A DNA stretch of 36,482 nucleotides from Zygophlyctis sp. KS116 (lineage: Eukaryota > Chytridiomycota). Both the position numbers and the translations under genes were made by a program. How positions within the stretch are numbered: the stretch's first letter is position 1; each line of letters starts with the position of its first letter. Below, piece after piece: positions 20,413 to 32,513 of this stretch. Below the pieces are notes generated by a model. It saw only the letters and a list, made by a program, of their open reading frames with translations, was not told the DNA's origin and made no database searches. Location: contig BAAFSQ010000087.1 in assembly GCA_054661495.1 (NCBI GenBank), forward strand, positions 1 through 36,482. The letters run 5' to 3'.

Positions 20413-21720
20413 ATGAGTCTAGAATTACAAACGTTTGACGGTACATTTGGCTTTCTTCCAAACTCCCCATTGTTGAAGCTATCGGACCCATTGTATAAAC
20501 CATGGGAGGATATTGTTGCGGATTTAAATCAGTTGATAGTCTCATCAACCATTCGCTCAAGAGTGAATAATGTAAAAATAATATTTTCAAATTTAGATGC
20601 CAATACTGTCTATTGAAAGTCTCGGCACAGAAAAGGAACTCTGTAGAGCACATTTACTTCTTTCGTTAATAGCACATTCGTATATTGTTGGATTTCCGTG
20701 CATTGATAAAATCGAATCTTTTCTTCCTGCACAAATCGCTGTTCCGTGGTATGCAATATCATGTCTTCTTGGTTTAAAGCCAGTAGTCTCATACGCAAGC
20801 TTGGAATTACACAATTTCAAGATTTTAAATCCTGATTTACCTCCTAGTTTGCATAATCTGGGAATGATTCATACATTTTCAGGATCTTTTGATGAATCAT
20901 GGTTTTACTTGATTCCTTTGGCGATTGAATTAGCAGGAGCGCCGGCAGTAAAGGCAATTTTGAACGCGCTTCTAGATTTTGAGAATGGGGAAATGGCTCG
21001 CATTTCAGACTATTTGAAAGTCATCAAGGATCATATTTCAGAAATGACTAAAATATTGAAGCTGATGTATAATAGAAATGATCCTCACATTTTCTGGCAC
21101 AGGGTTAGACCATATTCTGGTATTTTAGTAAATATAAATCATAGGTGGCTCAAAGAATAATGCATTGCTTCCAAATGGCATATTTTATGAAGGTGTTACA
21201 AGAATAGATGAATATTGCTCAGAAGAGTATGAAATTCCTCCAGGAAAAGTTGGTACATGGAGAAAATATGCAGGTAAGTACGTCTATAATATAAATAATT
21301 TTAGGAGCTTCTGCTGGACAAAGCCCATTGATTCATACTCTAGATGTTGGATTGTCGATAAAACACCAGAATTTACCTTCAACAGACTTTAATCCCATGC
21401 TTGAGATGAGGGATTATCTTTCTCAAAAACATCGTGATTTTCTATCTAGTCTCTCAAAGAGAAAATCTTTGAGTCATCATATTATTTTATCAAAAAATAC
21501 GGAATGGATGCAAAATTATAATTTGATCATTGAAGAGCTCAAATATTTTAGAGATGTGCATATTCAACTGACAACTCTTTATATAATTCAGCAGTCAATC
21601 AAGGATAAAAATGCAAGTCCAACAAAGGAATCATTTGTTGGGACAGGTGGGACTGATTTAGTCAAATTCTTGAAGCAGTCTCGGAATGAAACAATCCAAG
21701 CGAAAATTCAGAATGACTGA
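20413..21720 (+). CDS. BNA2: Indoleamine 2,3-dioxygenase (BNA2)
   Basis: Four exons (20413-20571, 20597-21119, 21145-21273, 21305-21720) with introns of 25, 25 and 31 nt give 408 residues, the usual fungal length. Signatures: GTFGFLPNSPLLKL, YKPWEDI, LSLIAHSYIVG, AVPWYAISCLLGLKPVVSYA, TFSGSFDESWFYLIPLAIEL, FWHRVRPYSGGSK, LPNGIFYEGV, and GASAGQSPLIHTLDVGL. The proximal haem ligand is the His at about 356 in RDVHIQLTTLYI. The fungal GTGGTDLVKFLKQSRNET end is present. The enzyme opens the indole ring of tryptophan with O2, the first step of the kynurenine path to NAD. Splicing restores conserved residues at all three junctions. Confidence 0.96.
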
Positions 21721-21732
21721 TAGTTTGTATAT

Positions 21733-23128
21733 TCAGAGAAAATATTCTAAATTGAAGTCATTCCAATCATCATAATTGTTTTGACGGGTTTTCTTTTGAT
21801 TTACGGGGCTGACAACGTCCATTTTTTCGATAAATACTCCATTCTTTTTTCGTATTCTTGTCACTAGCTCTTCTGCATTGTGTGGAATTTTTGCTACAAG
21901 ATTCTTGATAAAAACACCCATTTTATCCATTGCATAATTTGCCTCTGAAATATATGTGAATGCTTGAAAAACATGAAACATATCTTCATAAATTTCTAGT
22001 TTAACTGATATACCAGAGTGTACTGCAGAAGTGAAAAGACGCTCAGAATCATTGAGCAGTACTTCTGCATCTCCTACCTGGATAAGTACAGGAGGAAATC
22101 CCTTTAAATCCATTTTCACTGGGCTAAGCAAAGAATCACTAAGCGACAATCCATTAGAGTATAAAGATAATGCCCAGACAACGCCTCTTACATCTAGATT
22201 CATAACGTCAGAATTCCAATTAAAATGCCAACTTGGAGACGTTATTGCTAGGATTTAGAAAACATTTAAAATTACTGTGATCGACAAAAGGCGACATCAG
22301 AACAATTCCCTCTGGCATTTTCAAATTTAGTCTTTTTAGAAGAAATGTTAGCTGCAAGCAAAGACATGATCCTGACGAATCACCAGCCAGGATCACGTTA
22401 AAATCATTATATGTTTCAGGCAAAATCCCACCTATAGTTTGATTTGTAAGAAAACAATAAGCCGCCAATGCATCTTCTGCAGCTGAAGGAAATCTATTTT
22501 CTGGAGCTAACCTGTAATCTATTGCGAGTACAGAACAAGTTGATGTTTGAGCAAGACCCATGGTTAAAGTTCTATGAGATTTTGAACTTAAAAATATATG
22601 CGCACCACCATGCAAATATAATATGACTGTTTCTGACTGAATGCATTTTTTGAATTTAATCCACTCCCCCTCAATAAAGCGAGCTCCTGAATCACTTGAA
22701 TTTAAATCAACTCCAAAGTTCTCTGCAACTATTTTTGCCAGCCTATTAGAATTTTGAATAGAAATTTCACAACTTTCAATAGAGAATTTAGGGAATAGAA
22801 AGGCCGGGATCCTTATAGATGTTATCAAGCGAACGACAGCCATTGAATGGCGTCCTTGGGGGAGATATTGCTGCATCGCAGTTTGTAGAATTGAATGAGT
22901 TAAAGAGGTTAAGAGTGTCCAAGACGGTCGGATTGGACCATCAATGAGAAGCGACAAAAGAGTAACGAAAAGAACGCAACCAAACCAAATTGCTGATGCA
23001 ACCATGAAAAATGGAAGCCATAGTGAATGCATTAATTTATGTACATGTGTATCTGGATAGGGAGGTGAACAAACTTGAGGCCATTCTGTTTTAAGCCATG
23101 TAGGAATTTTAAATCTCGAGCGTTTCAT
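21733..23128 (-). CDS. HSL-type alpha/beta hydrolase (membrane-anchored esterase)
   Basis: Two exons (22276-23128, 21733-22247; 28-nt intron) give 455 residues. A membrane anchor lies at about 38-61. The hormone-sensitive-lipase fold shows the oxyanion motif HGGAHIF (173-179) and the nucleophile elbow GDSSG (Ser at about 251). The likely acid is Asp344 in VGDAEVLL and the base His376 in EDMFHVFQ. DYRLAPENRFP is classic for the family. Yeast Say1 (steryl acetyl hydrolase) and animal arylacetamide deacetylase share this plan, so ester hydrolysis at the ER is likely; the substrate cannot be assigned. The C-terminal tail is basic, then Asn/Asp-rich. It ends 12 nt from the convergent IDO stop. Confidence 0.9.
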
Positions 23129-23176
23129 TATCAATAATTATATGACCGATATACGATCTAAAATCTCAGATGCAAA

Positions 23177-23782
23177 TCAATTCTTTTTTTTTAATTCGGC
23201 AATTTTGCTATCCCAATCCTCAATAGGGAGTGTCTTTAAACTTGATCCTTGTTCTGATTGAGCTACTTGATCAATCAAGGCTTTCATGTCCGGATGTACT
23301 TCTTCTAAATTTGTGTGAACGTAAAACTTTAGTCTTCTACGCACAGCTAGATTCCATGGATGCAATGTTTGCGAATCTCCATTTATCGCCCAGTTTGTAA
23401 ATGGTTTACTATGAATAGGAATTATGTCTGAAGGATTAACTCTGGTAGCGATCCGATTTCCGCAAAGAGATAATGATCCAATCTCTAGCGATCCGTTATT
23501 ATTATTAATGTCTGTTACATAAGGGCTGATACAATAATGGATTAATCCAGTGGAGAGAGATGATGTAACGATGGCTAAAAACGTTTAATGTATTGAATGC
23601 ATACCAATGCCAAGGGTAGACACCACTAATGGAGAATTATCAACGATTGAAATCAAAACTGTTGATGTGATTGATATACCTAGAGTTGCAGCAGAGACTC
23701 TTCTTAAGATAGATAATGTTTTCTAAAAATAAGTAATCAGAGCATCAATTACTGTCATTGGGCCATTGTATATCAATGTCAT
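23177..23782 (-). CDS. TMEM70/TMEM186/TMEM223-like mitochondrial membrane protein
   Basis: Three exons (23753-23782, 23605-23722, 23177-23574; introns 30 and 30 nt) give 181 residues from the first usable ATG. The order LIYNGPM - basic helix (TLSILRRVSAATLG) - two membrane helices - YCISPYVTDI - SLEIGSLSLCGNRIATRVNPSDIIPI - KPFTNW matches the TMEM70-like family, whose members act in assembly of respiratory complexes. The usual mitochondrial presequence is missing here; an in-frame stop lies just upstream, so either a short extra exon encodes it or the start is internal. The gene sits 67 nt after the end of the GH31 gene on the same strand. Confidence 0.75.
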
Positions 23783-23849
23783 TGGTCAAATAAGTCAAAG
23801 GCAGGGTTTAGGAGCTCATTACTAAATACAGCCAACATACAGCCAACAC

Positions 23850-26083
23850 CTAAATATTTAATGACTGGCAAAAAGTAATGAACGAACGGAGCGTCTTGCG
23901 CTTAAGTTCAGAAGACTTTACAAATATTCCAGGTCGTCCTATGGGGGCATCAACAACTGCCCAGCCAAAATCGAATACTTTTTGATTCCAAATGTACGTC
24001 CAGGAATTAGGGCCTTTTGGAAGATATGCTTTTACTTGTGTTGCTCCTGAATCTAGTACAGGCGCAACTAAAATACAGTCCCCAAGCATAAATTGTGATT
24101 GAAGTAAGTAGCATTCTATTTGAAATTTATAAAATGAAATTACCTGGATCAGAAGGAAATTCAAAGAACATTGTCCGAATTAACGGGAATCCATAGTTGG
24201 AAGCTTCAACCATTAACTGTTTTTTATAGTTCTTTAAAGACTGGAAAAGTTTTCCACAAAATGATAAATGATTGAGGAGATCTTCATCAGAATAAAATTG
24301 CGAGTTTTCTTGAGGCATACTTCCTTCGTGAGTTCGGAAGACACATCCAAATGCACCTAATTCCATCCATCGAAGTAGCAATTCTTTAGATCGCTTATGT
24401 CCAAATTCTACTCCCATAACAGGAAGTGAAAATGTAGAATATCCACCGACATCAGTATGGTTCAAAGAAAATCCAGTCAATCCACTGGTTAGTAATCCCA
24501 TTAATCCTGCCTTTATACCATCATATGCATCCCAGCTCACTAATTGATCACCAGTCCAAAAAAGACTTGTCATGCCTGGTGAAGATGTAAAGCCAGATCG
24601 ATGGAATATTATTTTATCTTCTTGTCCAGCAACATCAAGTACCTCTTTCTGCAAACGAGACCATTCTTCCGCATAACGGTTATGATCAGCTGATGTGGCA
24701 ACTCCACTAAAAGTAATAGCCCCAGGAGGTAGAAACTCACCTAACATTTAAAAAATCAAATTACCAAAATCAGCCATATAACCTTTCACTCCACTATTGA
24801 AATGCCTTATTAAAATTTCTTTCATCCATTCAAATGCATTAGGATTAAATATATCCAGCAAACCAGCAGTGAAATTGGGCCCTGAAACAATTTTCAATGG
24901 GCCCTTTGTTTGCGAATCCTGGACAAGAAATCCACGTCTTTTTGCTTCGGCATAATAGTTTGCTGTAAAACTAGATTTACCGCCAGTATTTACATCTGCT
25001 AAAAATGTATTGATATAAGAAAGAACATTTATATTCCTTTCTTGCATTTCATTTACAAATGCATCCCAGTTTGGATATAATTCAGTATCAGCTTCCCAGT
25101 TCCACCATAACCTCTTCAAAGTTCGCCCAAGAATTGTCTGAACCCGTTTTCCACACCAATCCTGTAGCCAAATTCCACTCACAGGAATATCAGCCTTTAC
25201 ACTTTTTTCAACAATTTCCTTGACAACTGTCTCTCCTCCTTGAATTCCTAAAATGACACCATCCAAAGCCCAATCTGGTATTTTCTTCATCCTTCCACAA
25301 ATACTTGAATATTCCAGTAATATTTCCTTTGGATTTTTCCCAACTAGTATCCGTCCAGATACGTTCCTGCTACAAATTTTGATTTTGATATGATCTTTAT
25401 TAAAATCAAATTTAGAATAGCAATTATTTGAGATTAGTAAAGCCATATTCTTTGAAGTTGTATAATACGGAACAGCTTTATACATGGAAACATCATCCCC
25501 TCCAGCATATTCACCAAACAATCTATTAGTAAAAAAAGTCAATGGCTGCAATCCTCTTCCAACCCCATCTTCTCTAACAATGATTGGAATACTAAGTTTA
25601 AAATATATTATACCAACCTTAATCCTCTTAAATTCAAATGAGTGAATTGTTCTCCGGTGCCGTAAATAATATCTTCAGGATCAGATTCATAAGTCAATAT
25701 AGTTTTATAATCATTCTGATCAGAGAGTATCCTAATAGAAAATCCCATTTGCTGTTTAGATAAACGTATAAATTCCAAGGAAAAGGGAATTATATCCCCA
25801 GAGCCGGTCAAAATTCCCCTCGCAGACACTTTAGCGTCAGTCATGTTCAGATCGGTAATTTCCCATCCAGTAGTTAAATCATAGTCATGATCGGTCTTGT
25901 ATTATTAAACTTAATTACAATAGGGAACGTTCCATATCCCTTATGAAAATCATCCTTTCCAACGCAGGCCCGCACAAAGGGAATGGATGGAATAGAGCAT
26001 AGGAGTATCTGTGGCCCTTTAGCAATCAAAACATCGCTACCTCCAATGGAAATGTCAAATGGATCTAGAAAGAAATACTTCAT
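23850..26083 (-). CDS. GH31 glycosidase with sulfoquinovosidase (YihQ-type) signature
   Basis: Five exons (25919-26083, 25618-25895, 24765-25591, 24144-24740, 23850-24115; introns 23, 26, 24 and 28 nt) give 710 residues. The (beta/alpha)8 domain has LGIQGG, GIWLQDWCGKR, RLWWNWEAD, the nucleophile Asp422 in YMADFGEFLP and the acid/base Asp488 in FWTGDQ. Residues equivalent to the QQRWY set of E. coli YihQ are present: Gln265, Gln291, Arg308, Trp311 and Tyr524, with near-identical spacing. That enzyme frees sulfoquinovose from plant and algal sulfolipid. No signal peptide is seen, so it may act on imported glycosides. The second intron uses a weak GTTGGT donor, the least certain junction. A plain alpha-glucosidase is the alternative. 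Confidence 0.88.
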
Positions 26084-26095
26084 ACTGCACCTAAC

Positions 26096-29000
26096 CTATA
26101 TTGAGGCTCTTCTACGTAAACTAAAACCAGAGACAGTTGGCGTCTCTTCTACTAAATTAAATAAAGATGTTAATGATCCATTATCCCTCCAAGACTCTAC
26201 TAGTGATTTTCCTGTTTCATAACCGGCCTGGAAAATATCACGGAACTTATCAAACTCCAAAGTTCCAAATTTCTGGACTTCAGGCTGAACGTAAAAACAA
26301 CCATCAAGATTTTGAACGTCTTCAAGTTGCTTTACAGAAGATACATATGCTAATCTAGACTGAATTTCAGCAAGCTGAGGAATATTCTTATAACCAAAAG
26401 GATTTAAAGAGTTGAAGAGAACCCACCATCCAGACAAAGAGTCACCATAAGAGACTGGTGAAGTGTCATCAACTAATATAAGGATATGAAAAATTACCAA
26501 TTCCAACATCAACTGCTATAATAGTTGCTGCGCCGTGATTTCTCATTATATCCCCAGGTAGATTGTTCACATATCCTCCGTCTAAAAGCATGCTACCGTT
26601 ATCACAGAGTGGCGGAAGATAGCCCGATAAAGACATTGATGCTCTAATGTATCTCCACATATATCCTGATGTATGGACTTCCATTTTTGACCAGGTAATA
26701 TTTGTTGTAACGGCAAAATAAGGAATCCAACAGTCTTCAATCAATGTGTCATGGAAACAAGTCCAAATCGCTCGATTAAATGCATGTCCTTTCAATTATT
26801 ATATCTTAAAATACCAGTAAATAAAGATGTGACTGGATATGTAATATCAAACATCTGTCTCCATTTAGACGTCATCTTGGAGCTGAATAATTTAACTCTT
26901 CCCCAAACAGATACGTAATCATTTTCACAAGCATATAGACCAGAGACAAATGCACCCATGCTCGTTCCACCCACCATATCAATCGGGATTCCAGACTCTT
27001 CCAAGGCCAAAATAACTCCAACGTGAGCTACTCCTCTAGCGCCACCGCCTCCCAAGACAAGGCCGACGGATTTGGATAATAAACGTCGGGCAAGTCTCGC
27101 AAAATCAGATCGCACGCCAGTAAAAATATTTGGTGATGCGCTCTTATGATTTTCTGAAAACCTACTATAATAACGAGAAAATTGGTCTTGTAGATTTGCA
27201 AATGTTGAAAACTTTTTATCATTTTCTGAATTGATTTTAACTGATGATCTAACAGGCATTTGAACATGATGATGGGCTAGCGGTTAATTTTGAAAACAAA
27301 TACCATGAATCCAAAGACGATTTTTTCTCCATGCAGTAGTTGAACCGGGGATACACCGTCGTTCAGAATGCAATAAAACCAATTCCTTCCTTGCAGTTGT
27401 TTTCATTCCAATTAATAGTCTTTCAAACTCTCCGATACCAGGATCCTCATCGCCTAGTCCGACTAAAAGAATGCAATCCGCCTGGCGTACGCAGCGCTGG
27501 GTCCATGGCGAATTCACACCTCCATCAGCAACATACATAACCAATCGATGAGTTTCCTCTTGCTCTGCAAGCCAAGATAGAAGTTTTAAACGTCCAATCC
27601 GAGTAAAGGCATGCTTACCAAGTTGAGTAGTGACATTTGCAGTATTCAGCAATGCAACAGTGGCGCCGATTAATTGAAGAGAGTCTTTCAATCTATTGGC
27701 AAATTCAAGGATGGGAATATCGTTAGTAACTGGCAAAATAGCCACGGTTTTGAGGTTAACGTTTTTAGCAGCAGAATCGATAATTCCAGAAACGGTTCCA
27801 TTCACAGAGTTCGAATCAGATTCTTTGTTGGAACGAGCAGCGATAATTCGCGCTATAGCTAGCGTAATTTCGGGATGCTCCAACGAAAGTGCATTAAAGA
27901 GAGTAGTTGGCATTATAGCTATTTCACTGTCTCTAATTGCATGAATAGTTGAAGAGCGAGGACTATTCGTGAGCACTTCCATTTCTCCTGCCGATTCACC
28001 CTGACCATATTCTCTAATCAGATCAATAGTAAGACGAACATACCCTAAAATTTCCAAGTTCATTTTCCCATCATTTTTCGTTCGCTCAGCGATGCTTCTA
28101 AGACGGCCAGTCAGAACAATGTAAATAGAATTTGAAATTTCACCCTGTCTGCATAGAACCTGGCCTGCATTGATTTGACCCCATTCAAGAGCGACGTCAA
28201 TATGCAATATTAAAGGGGGTAATTGCCTTACCAGCCTTTTCGCTAGAGATAGTAAAATAGAAGGATATTTTTCAACATGATGATCTAGCACTTCCTTTGA
28301 CATGAACCCAACACAACAGTCTGTCTTTGCCCGAATAGATACAAAAGATATGAAGCTTGTAACTGCAGCCAGATATCCAGCGATTCCACCTGATGAGATG
28401 TAAAATAATGATTTCTTTCTTTTTTCTTTACTAGAAGATGTTTGGTTCAAAATATCTGCTGGCATTTTCATTCCAGCCTCAAGAACACCTTCAATTACAA
28501 AGAATAAACCAGGTGATCGTTCTCCTTCCGCAATTAATTGAGCTCCTGCCGGGAAGAACAATATTTCCACGCCATCAGCCAAACTTGATGAACAGTCCGT
28601 CATGTTGGATCCGTATTCATTAGATGAAGCCCTAGAAAGCGTCTCTGTATTCGATTCGTCATCTGCAAAGTAGCCCATCCGTATCTGAGGAAATGTTACA
28701 CTTGAATTACGAGTCGAAGAGCTCCTCTTATTTATTTTTGGAAAATCTCGGGGAGTTCCAGGAGTTGAAGGTGGCTTTGATGATGTCACATTAGACAAGG
28801 GAGACGAGTTATACCCATTAATTCCAACAATATTCAAGTCTTGGATAGTAAAAGCCCCTATCAGCTGAAGCATCCAATCATTTACAGATTCCTTTAAAAC
28901 TTCAAGATCATTTGATATTTCCACCGAAGGCTGTTCCTTGAGCAATTCCATTTCAAAATTAACTTCTGTTGCATCCAGACAATTCAAATTGTATCGTGTA

Positions 29001-30179
29001 TATGATTCTTTTTGCTTTATACGTTCTGTAGCAGATTGCATATTTCTAAAAGTCACCATTAATTTTTCTAGATAATCCCTATTAAATTCTCGAGGAGCGA
29101 CAAATCTTGTTAAATCATGAATCATTTTTTCAATTTTCAAGAGCTCTTTTGAGAGCCCCAAATACTTGTATAAAGTCATAAATGTAACTCTTTGAAACCT
29201 AGCTAATATAACTTGAACAATATGTGCTGAAGCTGATGGAAATTTAATTGTTAAGTTTTGAAATGCCTTTGCAGGTATAACAGCCAGCGTCGTGTCAACT
29301 GAAGCTCTTGCTATTACATCCCTATGTACTGAAGAAAGTACTTCATCTTCCATGAGCTGATTATTAGTATATCCATCCTTAATAGGAGATTCTGATAAAC
29401 CAGTTCCTAAAAACGTTGTACTCTTTGACAAGACGAGATCCTCTGTAAATAGTGTTAAAATAGCAAATAAACTTGACACAGTCCCACCTGATACAACTTC
29501 ATTCAACAAATGATGACCATCCCATCCCAATTCCTGTTCCTTGAGATTATTAAAAGAATCAGAAAATTCTACATTAATCCCATCTTCTTTTTCTGCCTTT
29601 CCTTTTTGGCCTTTAACAAATACAGACACTTTTCCATCAATAACAATATAAAAATCTTTATCATCTTGGCCCAAATCAAATAAAATTTCCCCAGCCTTTA
29701 GCTTTCTAGTATGCAAATGCCTATAAGATTAAAAATCCAAAGTACCTTGCTAATTCGTGGAAAACCTTTTTATCCATATAACCAAATACCTTTATTGAAG
29801 ATAAAAACACACCCATAAAATCATCTGGATAGCCATTCTGAGAAGATTTATCTTCTGTAGTGTCCGGATGCAAGTCAAACGGAGCAGCATTAGAGTCGGT
29901 TAGCTTTGGCAGCCGTGCGTACGGATTCAGTAACCGATATCTAAACAGAATGTATAAACCAATGATAATCACAAGAAATATTAATAATAATTGCCATGTA
30001 TGAAATGTTAAAGTGAGCTGAAGAGTTGTATAACTGATTACTGTTAAAGGGACCTTGATGCCCAAGAATGATAAGTGGACAGTGTAGTAAACCAATTGCC
30101 TTATAAGCCAAATGCTCCAGCGAATGTAAAAAGTAGATTCCTCATCGGCAACAATGGCAGTACTTCCATCAACAATCAT
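26096..30179 (-). CDS. NTE1: NTE1 lysophospholipase (neuropathy target esterase family)
   Basis: Five exons (29746-30179, 27304-29720, 26815-27276, 26498-26788, 26096-26472; introns 25, 27, 26 and 25 nt) give 1326 residues, close to yeast Nte1 in plan. N-terminal membrane helices (about 20-85) precede three cyclic-nucleotide-binding-like domains (about 145-345, 525-650, 655-790) and a patatin domain. The patatin part has [12 protein letters not shown], the nucleophile Ser1056 in GGTSMG and the catalytic Asp1174 in [30 protein letters not shown] is highly conserved in the family. The ER enzyme deacylates phosphatidylcholine to glycerophosphocholine. It is the largest gene in the window, 30 nt after ARFRP1 and 12 nt before the GH31 gene on the same strand. 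Confidence 0.96.
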
Positions 30180-30209
30180 ACAAATAAATTTATTCTTATT
30201 CGTAGGCGT

Positions 30210-30817
30210 TTAATCTCCCAATATCGGCGGTCTATTTCCTGAATTCCTTTGTAATCTAATAATTAACCAATCCAATGCCTCTTGAACTCCAGTACCTTCC
30301 AATGCAGATATAGGTAAAACCTTTGAATCCCTCGCCGATAATAATTCTGCAATCTTATTGAATATACTTTGAATATCAGGAACCACAAGAGCACCAGGCA
30401 TATCCTGTTTATTTGCCAGCATTAAAATAGGAAGTCCTTCTACTTTTTCATTAATTAAAACCGATTCAAGAGCCTCCTGTACAGCTTGAATTCGATCACT
30501 ATCGGTAGAATCTACGACAAATATAATAGCATGGGCTTAAATTAGCAAATTAAATTAGAACTACCTTGATCATAATATTTCTCCCAAAGAGATCTTAATT
30601 CGGTCTGTCCTCCTAAATCCCAAAATTTAAGTCTTGTTCTAGAGTCAATGGCTATTTGTCCGATATTAAGTCCGACCGTTGGAACGGTATTAAATCTTTT
30701 GTTAGAGTTTTGCGCTGCTTGAAGAAATGTCTTTAATTAGATATTATAAACTACAGTTTTGCCAGCATTGTCTAGTCCTAAAATTGTAACATAATAGTCT
30801 TGTTTTGCGGTTAGCAT
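30210..30817 (-). CDS. ARFRP1: ARF-related small GTPase ARFRP1 (yeast Arl3)
   Basis: Three exons (30755-30817, 30565-30730, 30210-30535; introns 24 and 29 nt) give 184 residues. Nucleotide-binding motifs are intact: GLDNAGKTT (14-22), the effector segment VPTVGLN (37-43), WDLGGQ (58-63), NKQD (118-121) and SALEGTG. There is no Gly at position 2, as in ARFRP1/Arl3, which are acetylated rather than myristoylated. The C-terminal [14 protein letters not shown] also points to ARFRP1. It recruits ARL1 and golgin tethers to the trans-Golgi. Its ATG is only 20 nt from the DPH1 ATG on the other strand. Confidence 0.94.
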
Positions 30818-30837
30818 TGTATATAGACCGCTTAATA
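30818..30837. promoter_or_regulatory. 20-bp divergent gap between ARFRP1 and DPH1
   Basis: Only 20 nt separate the two opposed start codons, with a TATATA core at about 30820-30825. Two full promoters cannot fit, so each gene probably draws promoter sequence from the other's coding region, or DPH1 starts at its second ATG (30853), which widens the gap to 35 nt. Confidence 0.45.
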
Positions 30838-32067
30838 ATGTGTACATTTTGTATGGCTGATAAAACCCTACGCTTTGAACCGGAAATGATCAAACGAGAG
30901 CCGCTCAAGAGATTCAGGAATTCTGGGATTCCAGAGTCGATAACTAGTAATGCAGCATTGAAAAAAGTTGTTCAGCAACTTCCTCAGCATTACAACTTTG
31001 AAATTTATAAATGCATTTGGCAGCTTGAATTAAAAAAAGCAAAGGTTGTGGCACTTCAGTTTCCGGAAGGACTATTAATGTTTTCGACAATGATTGCTGA
31101 TATTCTTCAAGAGTTTGCAAAGGTTAAAGTTTTGATTATGGGGGATGTTACTTATGGGGCTTGTTGCATTGATGATTTTACTGCAAAAGCATTGGGAGCC
31201 GATTTTTTAATTCATTATGGACATTCTTGGTAATTTACTTTATTAATTTCAAGTTTAGTTCCAATTAATACTACAATGATACAAACCATGTATGTTTTTG
31301 TGGATATTGGGATTGATATACAAAATGCATTGACAGCTATTTCTAGACACTTCCATAAGAATGAGAGGTTATCTCTAGTATCTACTATACAATTCTCAAA
31401 ATCTTTACAAGTTTTGGCGATAGAATTAAAAGCCATGGGATTCGAAAATATAACTCTTCCGCAAGAAAGACCGTTATCTCCAGGTGAAATATTGGGATGT
31501 ACATCTCCTCGTCTTTCAGGAGATACTGGAAAACTTTTGTATGTAGGGGATGGAAGATTTCATATAGAATCTATAATGATTTCTAATCCTACACTGGAAG
31601 CATACTGTTATGATCCGTATTCAAAGGTTTTATCAAGTCATGAATATGATCATGATCTAATGCAGTCTCAAAGGTCTGAAGCAATTTCTAAATCAATCTC
31701 TGGCAACAAATTTGGTCTAATTTTGGGTACATTGGGACGTCAGGGGAGTTTGACTATTTTTGAATTCTTACAATCTAGACTAAGAGAATTGGGTAAATCT
31801 GTAACTTTGGTCCTTTTGTCCGAAATATCACCATCTAAACTATCTAAATTCCAGGATATTGACGTATGGATACAAATTGCCTGTCCTCGATTATCTATAG
31901 ATTGGGGATATAGTTTTCTTCAACCTCTACTCTCTCCATATGAAGCATGTGTAGTTTTAAAAAGTGCCCAAATGTGGGAAAATGGAAATTATCCAATGGA
32001 TTACTACTCAAAGAAATCAATTGTTCACAATATTGCAACTGATTATTTATCAAATACAAAGCAGTAA
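30838..32067 (+). CDS. DPH1: Diphthamide synthesis enzyme DPH1
   Basis: Two exons (30838-31229, 31254-32067; 24-nt intron) give 401 residues. The three cysteines that hold the unusual 4Fe-4S cluster are all present: Cys109/110 in [10 protein letters not shown], Cys131 in GHSC (its codon is split by the intron) and Cys341 in [26 protein letters not shown] and [10 protein letters not shown] are typical of DPH1. With DPH2 it transfers an aminocarboxypropyl group from S-adenosylmethionine to a histidine of translation factor eEF2. Start at 30838 (MCTFCMADK) or 30853 (MADK) cannot be decided. The intron acceptor is AAG. Confidence 0.95.
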
Positions 32068-32076
32068 CAATAGTGA

Positions 32077-32493
32077 TTATAATTGTTGACTGCTAGAAAT
32101 CAATTCAATTAATGATTTGGAAGCATCAATCATCTTTTTGATTTGATCATAGTCCTTGCATGATAGCATTTCTTGGCTTATATCTAGAAGCTTTGTCTTG
32201 AAATTGGATTGAACCTCTGAGCCAGATTGAGAATCCTGAGATCCTTGTACAGCTCTGGGAGATTTTGGAACTATCGGTTCTTCCAACACTTGTGGAATTG
32301 CTTCAGGCTCTGCAACCAGCACTTTTCGGATCGGATTTTGGCTGCAAAATGTGCACACTTCTTCTCCTGATCTAGATCTCATTATGGGAGTATTGCAATC
32401 ACAACATCCAAAATCGGTTAGAGTCCAACCTTTGAGTAAATAGTCTCCAATCAATTTTATTGCATTTTCCTTTTGATCTGGTCCAGTCATCAT
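32077..32493 (-). CDS. ZNRD2: Zinc-ribbon protein ZNRD2 (SSSCA1/autoantigen p27 family)
   Basis: One exon, 138 residues. The N-terminal half shows IGDYLLKGWTLTDFGCCDC, then the second CxxC in EEVCTFCSQ, the zinc-ribbon pattern of the Sjogren/scleroderma autoantigen 1 family (LLxGWxM...C..C..PLMR...G...C..C). The C-terminal half is an acidic, Ser/Gln-rich linker and a helix. In animals the protein is linked to mitosis and telomere or tankyrase biology; little is known in fungi. It sits 9 nt from the convergent DPH1 stop and 20 nt after the end of the HAD-UCH gene on the same strand. Confidence 0.85.
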   Translation of the reverse strand: MMTGPDQKENAIKLIGDYLLKGWTLTDFGCCDCNTPIMRSRSGEEVCTFCSQNPIRKVLVAEPEAIPQVLEEPIVPKSPRAVQGSQDSQSGSEVQSNFKTKLLDISQEMLSCKDYDQIKKMIDASKSLIELISSSQQL

Positions 32494-32513
32494 CTTTTAA
32501 AAAAATCTAAAAA

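Noticed and set aside
23850-26083. GH31 gene as a plain maltase-type alpha-glucosidase
   Set aside because: LGIQGG, LQDW and RLWW around the active site follow the YihQ pattern rather than that of maltases; kept as an alternative only.
27028-27267. Minus-strand frame of 79 codons inside NTE1
   Set aside because: It is another frame of the NTE1 exon carrying the patatin motifs.
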